A stretch of DNA of 6,216 nucleotides from Bacillota bacterium (GTDB lineage: Bacteria > Bacillota > Clostridia > Peptostreptococcales > Anaerovoracaceae), in assembly GCA_017543805.1 (NCBI GenBank), contig JAFYFK010000286.1, positions 1-6,216 of the forward strand, given 5' to 3'. Positions within the stretch are counted from its first letter, which is position 1; the number at the start of each line of letters is the position of its first letter. Positions 1-5,602 of this stretch are shown one piece after another. The notes beneath the pieces were generated by a model that was not told where the DNA came from, made no database searches, and worked only from the letters and a program-made list of their open reading frames with translations. The translations under genes were made by a program, and so were the position numbers.

Positions 1-435
1 ATCCACGCGTACAGGGACGCCGACTGGCTGGGACAGACGCTGTACGCGCTGTGCCTTCCCGGGACCGTCGCGGCGCTCGTTTTCCCGGACTGGACCTACT
101 ATCCGCCGATCCACTTCATAACCATCGAAGGCTTTCTGTTTCACTTCGGCGTTGTGGCATATGTGGTCTTTCAGCTTATTTCCGGCCGCATCCGCCCGTC
201 GCTGCGCGTGCTTTGGAAGGTGCTTGTGTTCCTTGCAGTTGCCGTCCCGCCGATTTATTTCTTCAACAAACATTTCCATACGAATTATTTCTTTGTCAAC
301 GTGCCGTCGCCGGGTTCGCCGCTTGAATGGTTCATGCAGGCGTTTGGCGATCCCGGCTGGCTGCTTGGCTACGCGGCGCTGGTGCTGGTCATAATGCTGA
401 TGATGGAATTATTGGGCGGAATCAGACGCAAATAG
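1..435 (+). CDS. TIGR02206/YwaF-like integral membrane protein, 3' part
   Basis: The reading frame is open from the first base to the TAG at 433-435, so the N-terminal part lies outside the window; 144 codons are visible. The protein is strongly hydrophobic, with about four membrane segments: near residues 11-25, 40-62 (FITIEGFLFHFG then VVAYVVFQLI), 70-87 and 123-139. It ends in a short basic tail (GGIRRK). The stretch NYFFVNVPSPGSPLEWF followed by GDPGWLLGY resembles the C-terminal signature I recall for the TIGR02206 (TP0381/YwaF) family, whose biochemical role is unknown. An internal ATG at 154 opens a shorter frame, but the same frame continues upstream with family-like sequence, so that is not the true start. 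It converges on the glycosyltransferase gene. Family assignment is from memory of motifs, without a search. Confidence 0.75.
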   Translation: MHAYRDADWLGQTLYALCLPGTVAALVFPDWTYYPPIHFITIEGFLFHFGVVAYVVFQLISGRIRPSLRVLWKVLVFLAVAVPPIYFFNKHFHTNYFFVNVPSPGSPLEWFMQAFGDPGWLLGYAALVLVIMLMMELLGGIRRK

Positions 436-437
436 AA

Positions 438-464
438 AACTGCCGGTCGTAATGACCGGCAGTT
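438..464 (-). terminator. intrinsic terminator between convergent genes
   Basis: A perfect 11-bp inverted repeat (438-448 with 454-464, AACTGCCGGTC pairing with GACCGGCAGTT) encloses a 5-nt loop. Read on the minus strand it is followed by a T-rich tail (GTTTTCTATTT), so it fits termination of the glycosyltransferase, whose stop is 22 bases away. Read on the plus strand it starts two bases after the membrane-protein stop, but the following tract (ACTGTTCTATA) is poor in T. It probably works mainly leftward, perhaps both ways. Confidence 0.8.
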
Positions 465-486
465 ACTGTTCTATAAAGGATCTTCC

Positions 487-1809
487 TTACAGATATCTGT
501 CTATGCTGTCCGCGATCTTGTTTTTAAAGGCTTCAAAGCGGGCGTCGGTCTCTTCACGGCGCGCCCTGGCCTCCGCAAACAGATCCATAAGTTCGCCTGA
601 CAGGCGGAAGAACTCCTCCGACGGAGTCCACTGCTGCCTGTACAGGCCTTTTTTATAATTGTCTATGACCACTTCGTAGCGCTCCGCGGCTTTCGCGACG
701 GCGTCGCCCCAGGATATATAAAGTTCGTCCGCGGCGTTCTCACCGACCTTCCGCATCGTCTGCTTATCCGAAGATATCCTGGCCAGCAGCACTGCGAGGC
801 TTGCGGCGTTTTCTTCAATAAGGAACCCGTTCTGCCTGTTCGTGACCCCTTCCGCCGCGCAGCTGCCCTTGATCAGCACTGAAGCGAGGCTGCAGGCCGC
901 GGCTTCGCGGACCACAAGGCCGTTTGTGTCGAAGCTGGACGGGAAGAGGAACAGATCCGCCCTGCAGTACCACGCGCAGAGAGCTTCGCGGTCGTAGATG
1001 GCACCGGTAAATATTATGCGGTCTTCGAGCCCCAGCGATCTGACATAAGCTTCGATCTCCTCCCTGTCTGCGCCGTTTCCGACAAATACCATGCGGAAAT
1101 CCAGGTCCTGCGACCTGAGGGCCGCAAGCGCGTCGATAATTATACGTATGCCCTTGTACCACATAAGCCTTCCGACAAACAGGAACAGCGGCACGTCTTC
1201 CGGGAAGCTGTGATCCGCGGTCAGTTCCATATAGCGGTCTTTGGGGAGCCTGTGTTTGGGCACGTCCACGCCGTTTTCCATGACGATGTAGTCGCCCTGG
1301 TAGCCGAGGGAGCGCAGATTCTCTCCGGCGCCTTCGCTCACCACCCAGACCTCGTCGCATCCGCTGACGTTGTTCACGAGCGTGGAGATGGCGCTCTCCT
1401 GGATCAGTCTGGATTTTATGGCTTTTTCGATATCGATGTCGAATTTGGTGTGGTAAGTCATTACCAGCGGCACGTTGAGCACGTCCTTGAGGTTGCGCGC
1501 AAGAACAGTCGAAGCCACTGGGCAGTGGGAGTGGAGGACGTCCGGCTCTTTTGCTTTTATCGCGGTGTAGGCCGCCGGCGAAAACGGTATGCCTGCTATG
1601 TAGCCTACCTGGCTGCGCAGGTCGAGACCGGCGTAGCGCACGACGGGAAAATCAAAGGAGGAATCGTCGGCGCCGGGGTATTCAGGCGTGACCACAAAGG
1701 GCTTATGCCCCAGTTTTTCAAGTTCCCTGCCGTAATTAACTACGGCATTTGCCACTCCGTCGATCTCCGGCGGGAATGAGTCGTTCAATAAGCAGATGTT
1801 TCTTTGCAT
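487..1809 (-). CDS. GT4-family glycosyltransferase (GT-B fold)
   Basis: The 440-residue protein has a two-domain GT-B layout. The N-terminal acceptor half opens with FPPEIDGVAN (12-21), then a GH..FVVTPEYPG strand, HSHCP (93-97) and TYHTKFD (118-124). The C-terminal nucleotide-sugar half has FVGRLMWYKG (211-220, with the usual donor-phosphate Arg214 and Lys219), VFVGNG (241-246), and an acidic motif D294-x7-E302 in place of the usual E-x7-E. A charged, probably helical tail follows residue 385. The family transfers a sugar from an activated donor to a lipid or glycan; 1,2-diacylglycerol glycosylation or cell-surface glycan synthesis is plausible, but the substrate cannot be read here. I chose the ATG at 1807-1809 because homology begins at MQRNICLLND, an AAAGG lies 9 bases upstream, and the more distal ATG at 1884 would overlap the -35 box. 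It appears monocistronic. Confidence 0.85.
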   Translation of the reverse strand: MQRNICLLNDSFPPEIDGVANAVVNYGRELEKLGHKPFVVTPEYPGADDSSFDFPVVRYAGLDLRSQVGYIAGIPFSPAAYTAIKAKEPDVLHSHCPVASTVLARNLKDVLNVPLVMTYHTKFDIDIEKAIKSRLIQESAISTLVNNVSGCDEVWVVSEGAGENLRSLGYQGDYIVMENGVDVPKHRLPKDRYMELTADHSFPEDVPLFLFVGRLMWYKGIRIIIDALAALRSQDLDFRMVFVGNGADREEIEAYVRSLGLEDRIIFTGAIYDREALCAWYCRADLFLFPSSFDTNGLVVREAAACSLASVLIKGSCAAEGVTNRQNGFLIEENAASLAVLLARISSDKQTMRKVGENAADELYISWGDAVAKAAERYEVVIDNYKKGLYRQQWTPSEEFFRLSGELMDLFAEARARREETDARFEAFKNKIADSIDRYL

Positions 1810-1829
1810 TTTTCCAAACCTTTTAATAT

Positions 1830-1853
1830 ATGACGGCTTCTGCCGCCCGTCAT
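1830..1853 (-). other. inverted repeat in glycosyltransferase leader
   Basis: Seven bases ATGACGG (1830-1836) pair with CCGTCAT (1847-1853) around a 10-nt GC-rich loop, between the proposed -10 and the ribosome binding site. Depending on the exact start of transcription it would form a 5'-end RNA hairpin, or it could be an operator. No known riboswitch is recognised. The function is open and chance occurrence is possible. Confidence 0.3.
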
Positions 1854-1856
1854 TAT

Positions 1857-1884
1857 AGTATAAAACCACTGAATTAAACTTCAA
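1857..1884 (-). promoter_or_regulatory. sigma-A-type promoter of the glycosyltransferase
   Basis: On the minus strand, TTGAAG (1879-1884) and TATACT (1857-1862) are separated by 16 bases. Transcription would start near 1850, about 40 bases before the ATG at 1809. A TATAAT at 1852-1857 is an overlapping alternative -10, but it gives a 21-base spacer. The -35 box is only four bases from the -35 box of the divergent recombinase promoter. Confidence 0.5.
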
Positions 1885-1888
1885 GTAC

Positions 1889-1917
1889 TTGTCATGTAAA
1901 TTGCGGGGTTATATAAT
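1889..1917 (+). promoter_or_regulatory. sigma-A-type promoter of the tyrosine recombinase
   Basis: TTGTCA (1889-1894) and TATAAT (1912-1917) are separated by exactly 17 bases, one mismatch from consensus overall. Transcription would start near 1924, giving a leader of about 42 bases. Close back-to-back placement with the glycosyltransferase promoter suggests the two could share a regulator or compete for polymerase. Confidence 0.7.
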
Positions 1918-1965
1918 CTCAATTGCGGAAAATATTTTTCGATTTCGGAAAACGGGGAACAGTTT

Positions 1966-3057
1966 ATGAAATACCAGGACGAGCTGTACATGAAGCTCGA
2001 AAAACAGTCAAACGAGATAATCGCGAAGCTTCCGGGCTTTGCGAAGAAGTTCTTTAACCACATAAAAGGCCAGGGCATGTCCCCGCGCACCAAGCTGCAG
2101 TACGCCTACGATATGCAGCGCTTCTTCAAGTTCCTCGAAAATTCGGCGGGTTTTAAGGATACGAACTTTACAAGCTGCACCGCGGCAGAGGTCATGGATA
2201 AACTGACGGTCGAGGATATACAGGAGTACGTCGACACGTTGGAATACTACACGGTGGTCAACAGCGACGGCGACGAGGAGCAGAGGCTTGCTTCGCCGTC
2301 GATCAAGGCGCGCCGGATATCGTCGCTCAGATCGTTTTATAAATATTATTTCAAGATCGGCGACATCGAAAACAACCTGGCGGACAAGATGGATCTGCCA
2401 AAGATCCCGGACAAGAACATTTCAGTAATGGACAAGGGGCAGGTGACGAGGATACTCGAGGCCGTCAAAGACACCGAAGGCCTGAGCGGCCTGGATCTCA
2501 GCCGTCACGAGCGGCTTATATCGCGCGACTACGCCATTATGATGCTGTTTTTCGGGACGGGCATACGCGTGTCGGAGCTGGTGGGCGTAAACCTGCTGGA
2601 TATCGATTTTTTCAACGCTTCGCTGCTGGTCACCCGAAAGGGCGGCGACGAGGACGAGGTGTACTTTGGACAGGAGGTCCAGGACGCGCTGAGCGACTAT
2701 ATGGAAAACGGCCGCGACTGGCTGCTCGGGAAGAACGCCCGGGAACCGGCATTCTTCCTTTCGACGCAGCACAAACGCATAAGTGTGCGCAGCGTGGAGA
2801 TGCTCATTAAAGGTTACGCGCAGAAAGCGGGCATCAACATGAAGGTTACGCCGCACGCGCTGCGCAGGACCTTCGGCACAAACCTTTACGAGCAGACCGG
2901 GGACATCTATCTGGTGGCGGATTCACTGCACCATTCCTCCGTCGAGACAACAAAAAAACACTATGCGCGAATGAGCAAGGACCATAAGCGCATAGCTGCC
3001 AAAACTTCGTCGACGCTGCTTGAACCGGACGAAAAGAGACCACGGAAGAAGAAATAA
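1966..3057 (+). CDS. tyrosine recombinase/integrase (XerC/D-like)
   Basis: The 363-residue protein has an N-terminal SAM-like core-binding domain (about 22-140, including the helix MSPRTKLQYAYDMQRFFKFL) and a C-terminal catalytic domain (about 150-345). The catalytic set is complete: Arg201 in GTGIRVSEL, Lys225 in TRKGG, His297 and Arg300 in TPHALRRTF, His323 and nucleophile Tyr333 in HHSSVETTKKHYA. The usual Gly before the second His is His322. Such enzymes cut and rejoin DNA at paired sites through a 3'-phosphotyrosine. The start ATG follows GGGG at 8 bases. An acidic insert, NSDGDEE (99-105), precedes the helix carrying RISSLRSFYKYY, and the C terminus is basic (RPRKKK). It is longer than XerC/XerD (about 300). 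It sits alone with an HTH gene rather than at the edge of an obvious element, so a resident or domesticated recombinase is likely. Its target is unknown; the repeats at 4770 and 5603 are one candidate. Confidence 0.9.
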   Translation: MKYQDELYMKLEKQSNEIIAKLPGFAKKFFNHIKGQGMSPRTKLQYAYDMQRFFKFLENSAGFKDTNFTSCTAAEVMDKLTVEDIQEYVDTLEYYTVVNSDGDEEQRLASPSIKARRISSLRSFYKYYFKIGDIENNLADKMDLPKIPDKNISVMDKGQVTRILEAVKDTEGLSGLDLSRHERLISRDYAIMMLFFGTGIRVSELVGVNLLDIDFFNASLLVTRKGGDEDEVYFGQEVQDALSDYMENGRDWLLGKNAREPAFFLSTQHKRISVRSVEMLIKGYAQKAGINMKVTPHALRRTFGTNLYEQTGDIYLVADSLHHSSVETTKKHYARMSKDHKRIAAKTSSTLLEPDEKRPRKKK

Positions 3058-3058
3058 T

Positions 3059-3553
3059 CTATTCGTCTTCCGCTTCGTCGATCTTGCCGGTGTTCATCGC
3101 GTGCTCGACCCAGATCTTAAGCCCCTGTATGGAGCGGTCGATGCGGTTGAGCTTTTCGAGGATATTGTCAAAATCCTTCCGCTCAAAATCGTTTACGCGC
3201 CCGTCTACGGCTATCTCTGCCAGGCGGGCTTTTTCTTTCTCCAGCGAGCCTATGCCGGCAATAAGTTCGATGGCTACCTGCGAAAAATCCTTAAGCTTCG
3301 ATTCCGGAACGTACTTCATGCCGATGGGGCATTCGTGCGTGCAGAAATAATTGCAGAGCTCCGGATTCCTGTAACCGGTCTCCATCATAAGGACTTCGTC
3401 AGGATGCGGCAGAGACTTTCCGCTCTCGATCTTTTCTATGCGTTCCGGCGAGATGAATTCCAGCACCTCGGCGGCGGCTTCGCGGCTCAGTCCCAATTCT
3501 TCCCGGCTTGTCTGGTAGATATTTTTGTTTTCCTTGACTGATCTTTTTCCCAT
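3059..3553 (-). CDS. Xre-type helix-turn-helix protein with Cys cluster
   Basis: The 164-residue protein has an N-terminal Xre/Cro-like HTH (about 7-55: NIYQTSREELGLSREAAAEVL, then FISPERIEKIESGKSLPHPDEV). Next comes a cysteine cluster, Cys67-x3-Cys71-x3-Cys75-Pro, with His73 inside it, and then a predicted coiled-coil helix region (about 85-150). The Cys cluster could bind a metal or sense redox, but nothing here proves it. I recall homologues with the same CNYxC..ECPIG signature in clostridial genomes, without assigned function. The start ATG is supported by GGGGGA seven bases upstream. Its stop is one base from the recombinase stop, in convergent orientation, with no terminator hairpin between, so the two transcripts should overlap at their 3' ends. 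A regulatory or DNA-binding partner of the recombinase is an inference from position only. Confidence 0.8.
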   Translation of the reverse strand: MGKRSVKENKNIYQTSREELGLSREAAAEVLEFISPERIEKIESGKSLPHPDEVLMMETGYRNPELCNYFCTHECPIGMKYVPESKLKDFSQVAIELIAGIGSLEKEKARLAEIAVDGRVNDFERKDFDNILEKLNRIDRSIQGLKIWVEHAMNTGKIDEAEDE

Positions 3554-3584
3554 AGGTGATCCCCCGTAAAATTACATTACGGTC

Positions 3585-3590
3585 ATTATA
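3585..3590 (-). promoter_or_regulatory. -10 element of the HTH gene
   Basis: A perfect TATAAT on the minus strand lies 31 bases upstream of the HTH start codon. No convincing -35 is seen at 16-18 bases (the best is GGTAAA at 3607-3612), so activity may be weak or need an activator. Confidence 0.45.
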
Positions 3591-3621
3591 CATTAAATTA
3601 AGATAATTTACCGCTTTTCTT

Positions 3622-3648
3622 TTGTCGCTGACAGTTTGGTGATATAAT
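3622..3648 (+). promoter_or_regulatory. extended -10 promoter of the permease
   Basis: TGATATAAT (3640-3648) is a consensus extended -10. The -35 is weak (TTGTCG at 3622-3627, spacer 15). Transcription should start around 3654-3657, leaving almost no leader before the GTG at 3657 and only about ten bases before the ATG at 3666. Confidence 0.55.
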
Positions 3649-3665
3649 TATCCGCCGTGGGACAT

Positions 3666-4811
3666 ATGAAGACTGTATTTGAATTTCTGAAAAAAGAAGC
3701 GATGCTGACCGTGTCGCTTGCCGCGGCCATAGTGTCGCTGTTTATAACACCGCCAGGCGCGGCTCTGCTGAAAGAGATCGACTGGCATACGCTGGGCACT
3801 CTTTTTATGATGCTCAGCGTCCTGGAAGGCTTCAAGAAGGAGAACATCTTCCAGCCGCTTATCGACCTGAGCTGCAATTTCGCGCGCATGACGTCGCTGT
3901 CGCTGTTTCTGATCTTCGGCGTGTTTTTCAGTTCGATGTTCGTGACCAACGACGTATCGCTGATCATTTTCGTTCCTCTGACGATAATCCTTTTCCGAAG
4001 CGGAAATAAGGAGAAATACATTCTGCCTGTGCTCACGATGGAGAACATCGCCGCGATCCGCGGATCTCTGCTCATGCCATTCGGAAGCCCGCAGAATCTG
4101 TTTCTTTACGGCAGGGCAAACGTCAGCGTCTGGCATTTTATGCTGCACATGGCCCCGCTCTGCATAAGCTCCGCGCTGCTTCTTATAATATTCGTATTCG
4201 TGCTGTACCGCAGGGATACATCCGAGGAGATACATCCGGTGCAGACGGCAAAGAAAGCGTGGAACAGCCCCGCCGCAAAGCGCCGCAAGATCACGTATAT
4301 TGCCTTGTTTGCGCTTATAGTAGCCACAATAGTCAGCCGCACTTCGCTATGGCCTTTTGCCGTGCTGATCGTTGCCGCCGCGATAGCGGTCACGGACAGG
4401 CAGATACTCCGCCAGACGGACTATGTGCTGCTTCTGACCTTCCTGTGCTTCTTTATTTTTTCTTCATCGATCGCCGCAAATCCCGGCATCGCGGCTTTCC
4501 TTCAGAAGCTGGTGGCGGGTCACGAGTACTGGTGCGCCATCGGTCTCAGCCAGCTGATCTCAAATGTGCCGGCAACTATAGTCCTGTACCCGTTTACTGA
4601 GAATTTCGCCGGACTGATCTACGGCGCTGACACCGCCGGCCTCTGCTCGCTGATCGGTTCGCTGGCTTCTGTCATCAATTATCGCATTTACGTCCGCGAA
4701 TACCCCGGAAACGGCGGCCGATTTATTAAAACTTTTACGCTGATAAGCTGGGCTTTCTTCCTGACAGTCGTCATACCCGGCTGGCTGCTCTGCAGGTGGC
4801 GGTTTTTCTGA
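3666..4811 (+). CDS. SLC13/CitMHS-type anion permease
   Basis: This 381-residue, highly hydrophobic protein has about ten membrane segments in two halves. It carries paired family motifs: VTNDVSLIIFVPL (93-105) and GSLLMPFGSPQNLFLY (133-148) in the first half, SQLISNVPATIVL (295-307) and GSLASVINY (331-339) in the second. These match the ion-transporter superfamily that moves dicarboxylates, citrate, sulfate or arsenite with Na+ or H+. The substrate cannot be told from sequence. A basic cytoplasmic loop lies near 183-208 (KKAWNSPAAKRRK). ATG at 3666 is preferred, with GGGA only three bases upstream. An in-frame GTG at 3657 would add three residues (MGH) and lies almost at the predicted transcript start, so leaderless initiation there is possible. 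The last 13 codons plus stop (4770-4811) are duplicated at 5603-5644, suggesting that the 3' end served as an insertion site. Confidence 0.85.
   Translation: MKTVFEFLKKEAMLTVSLAAAIVSLFITPPGAALLKEIDWHTLGTLFMMLSVLEGFKKENIFQPLIDLSCNFARMTSLSLFLIFGVFFSSMFVTNDVSLIIFVPLTIILFRSGNKEKYILPVLTMENIAAIRGSLLMPFGSPQNLFLYGRANVSVWHFMLHMAPLCISSALLLIIFVFVLYRRDTSEEIHPVQTAKKAWNSPAAKRRKITYIALFALIVATIVSRTSLWPFAVLIVAAAIAVTDRQILRQTDYVLLLTFLCFFIFSSSIAANPGIAAFLQKLVAGHEYWCAIGLSQLISNVPATIVLYPFTENFAGLIYGADTAGLCSLIGSLASVINYRIYVREYPGNGGRFIKTFTLISWAFFLTVVIPGWLLCRWRFF
4770..4811 (+). repeat. 42-bp direct repeat, left copy (permease 3' end)
   Basis: This is identical to 5603-5644 at 41 of 42 positions; the only change is C4800 against A5633, CGG to AGG, both Arg. 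The repeat begins on a codon boundary (Val369) and ends exactly at the TGA of the permease, coding VIPGWLLCRWRFF. Similarity stops on both sides. It contains an imperfect hairpin (core CTGC-TCT-GCAG, 4785-4795) followed by TTTTT, so it might also act as a weak terminator. A putative attL-like site is one reading. Confidence 0.9.
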
Positions 4812-4822
4812 GAGAAATCTTG

Positions 4823-4850
4823 CTGATACATTAAAAGAATATGATATAAT
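4823..4850 (+). promoter_or_regulatory. extended -10 promoter for the small RNA
   Basis: TGATATAAT (4842-4850) is a full extended -10, with CTGATA (4823-4828) at a 16-base spacing as -35. The predicted start is G4857. It lies just inside the left repeat and drives only the short stretch up to the terminator at 4941. Confidence 0.65.
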
Positions 4851-4856
4851 AGATTC

Positions 4857-4941
4857 GCAGGTTAACATGGGCTGCCGGAGGGAACCTCTGTAAGAAACAA
4901 AAGCAGAAGAGATTTGCAAAACGAATGCAGATCTCTTTTTT
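4857..4941 (+). ncRNA. candidate ~85-nt small RNA or attenuated leader
   Basis: A strong promoter ends six bases upstream and an intrinsic terminator closes the stretch, defining an RNA of about 85 nt. Internally, CGGAGG (4876-4881) pairs with CCTCTG (4885-4890) around a GAA loop. AGGTT (4859-4863) could instead pair with AACCT (4883-4887), so two exclusive folds exist. An 8-codon reading frame, ATG 4867 to TAA 4893 (MGCRREPL), has AGG five bases upstream and could be a leader peptide. The RNA matches no riboswitch, 6S or SRP RNA pattern that I recognise. It precedes hicAB, which has its own promoter, so it may be an independent sRNA or an attenuator upstream of hicA. Confidence 0.5.
4907..4941 (+). 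terminator. intrinsic terminator of the small RNA
   Basis: A 12-bp stem (4907-4918 with 4926-4937, one U-G pair at 4914/4930) with loop AAACGAA is followed by a run of six T (4936-4941) and TATTT. This is a textbook rho-independent terminator. It separates the small RNA, and any permease read-through, from hicAB. Confidence 0.85.
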
Positions 4942-4949
4942 ATTTCAAC

Positions 4950-4978
4950 TTGATAATGCGTATTGCAATGCGTATAAT
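4950..4978 (+). promoter_or_regulatory. sigma-A-type promoter of hicAB
   Basis: TTGATA (4950-4955) and TATAAT (4973-4978) are separated by 17 bases. Transcription would start near 4985, leaving about 15 bases of leader that contain only the ribosome binding site. Its strength suits a toxin-antitoxin operon kept down by its own antitoxin. Confidence 0.75.
4955..4978 (+). repeat. 12-bp tandem repeat over the hicAB promoter (candidate operator)
   Basis: AATGCGTATTGC (4955-4966) is followed directly by AATGCGTAT and then AAT (4967-4978): nine identical bases at a 12-bp period, about one helical turn. A perfect palindrome, ATTGCAAT (4962-4969), sits at the junction. The array fills the spacer and the -10, where a ribbon-helix-helix HicB could block polymerase. 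HicB proteins are known to repress their own promoters; binding here is inferred. Confidence 0.5.
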
Positions 4979-4985
4979 AAAGAAA

Positions 4986-4991
4986 GAGAGG
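4986..4991 (+). promoter_or_regulatory. ribosome binding site fixing the TTG start of hicA
   Basis: GAGAGG lies eight bases before TTG 5000-5002. No ATG or GTG occurs in frame where the HicA fold begins, so this site and the homology together decide the unusual TTG start. Confidence 0.7.
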
Positions 4992-4999
4992 TTTGACTC

Positions 5000-5185
5000 T
5001 TGAAAAACAAAGATCTGATAAAACAGCTCAAGGCTGCCGGTTTTTGCTTTTTGAGGCATGGGGGCGAGCATGATGTCTACACGAACGGCAATGTGTGCAT
5101 CGCAGTTCCAAGAAGCAGGGAAATCAACGAAATTACCGCAAAAGAGATTCTTAAAAAGGCGCATTCTCAGGAGGTTTCAAAATGA
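5000..5185 (+). CDS. hicA: HicA-family toxin (mRNA interferase)
   Basis: The 61-residue protein has the dsRBD-like HicA pattern: LIKQLKAAGF (6-15), the catalytic-His motif GGEHDVYTNG (21-30, His24), then the VPR strand (36-38) and the helix EINEITAKEILKKA (41-54). HicA toxins cleave mRNA without needing the ribosome and arrest growth; HicB neutralises them by direct binding. The usual PRH is PRS here, although the catalytic His is present. Initiation is at TTG, which may lower toxin dosage. Its stop overlaps the hicB start by ATGA, so the two are translationally coupled. It lies inside the repeat-bounded unit. Confidence 0.88.
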   Translation: MKNKDLIKQLKAAGFCFLRHGGEHDVYTNGNVCIAVPRSREINEITAKEILKKAHSQEVSK

Positions 5186-5586
5186 AAGATGTTTCGGTAT
5201 ATCCAGTAATATTAAGACATCTCAGCGACGGCGGATATGCTGTTACCGTGCCGGATCTTGATCAGTTTACGCAGGGTAAGGATCTGGCTGACGCAATATA
5301 TATGGCAAGAGATCTGATCGGAACTATGTATCTTTGCTGTTCTGATGACGGAAGTGAAATGCCGGAGCCGTTTTCGGCTGAATATAACCTGGATCCGGGC
5401 GAGGAAAAAGTGCTCGTTGATATCAATTTAAAGGAATACAGAGCAAAACACGAAAACAGGCTTGTAAAGAAAAACTGCACAATTCCTTATTATCTCGAGG
5501 CGGCGGCGGAAAAGAGCGGGTTGAATTTTTCTCGCGTTCTTTCCGAAGCCCTGGCTGAGCGGCTGGGACTTCCTCTTAATGTTTGA
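5182..5586 (+). CDS. hicB: HicB-family antitoxin with C-terminal DNA-binding domain
   Basis: The 134-residue protein has the HicB partial RNase-H-like fold at the N terminus: VYPVILRHLSDGGYAVTVPD (6-25), then TQGKDLADAIYMARDLIG (30-47). It ends in a ribbon-helix-helix segment (about 97-131: NCTIPYYLEAAAEKSGLNF, SRVLSEALAERLGL). The loop after PDL lacks the common PGC residues, as in a clostridial subgroup I recall. It should bind HicA and repress the operon promoter through the C-terminal domain. A perfect AGGAGG (5169-5174), inside the hicA reading frame and seven bases before the ATG, predicts more antitoxin than toxin from one message. The right 42-bp repeat follows its stop by 16 bases and may supply a weak terminator. 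Confidence 0.9.
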   Translation: MKDVSVYPVILRHLSDGGYAVTVPDLDQFTQGKDLADAIYMARDLIGTMYLCCSDDGSEMPEPFSAEYNLDPGEEKVLVDINLKEYRAKHENRLVKKNCTIPYYLEAAAEKSGLNFSRVLSEALAERLGLPLNV

Positions 5587-5602
5587 GCCGGACGTGCTAT
5601 AT

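Noticed and set aside
352..365. 14-nt CCCGGCTGGCTGCT also present in the 42-bp repeat
   Set aside because: In both places it encodes Pro-Gly-Trp-Leu-Leu in unrelated membrane proteins, and the match does not extend, so it is probably coincidence and not a third attachment site.
1210..1779. Long plus-strand open frame (189 codons) antisense to the glycosyltransferase
   Set aside because: It is a complement of a clear GT4 gene, has no ribosome binding site, and shows no recognisable protein features.
3020..3541. Plus-strand open frame of 173 codons opposite the HTH gene
   Set aside because: The minus-strand HTH protein has a coherent domain pattern and a strong ribosome binding site; this frame overlaps the recombinase end and has neither.
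4857..4941. Known riboswitch, T-box, 6S or SRP RNA
   Set aside because: None of the core consensus strings of these families that I could recall is present.
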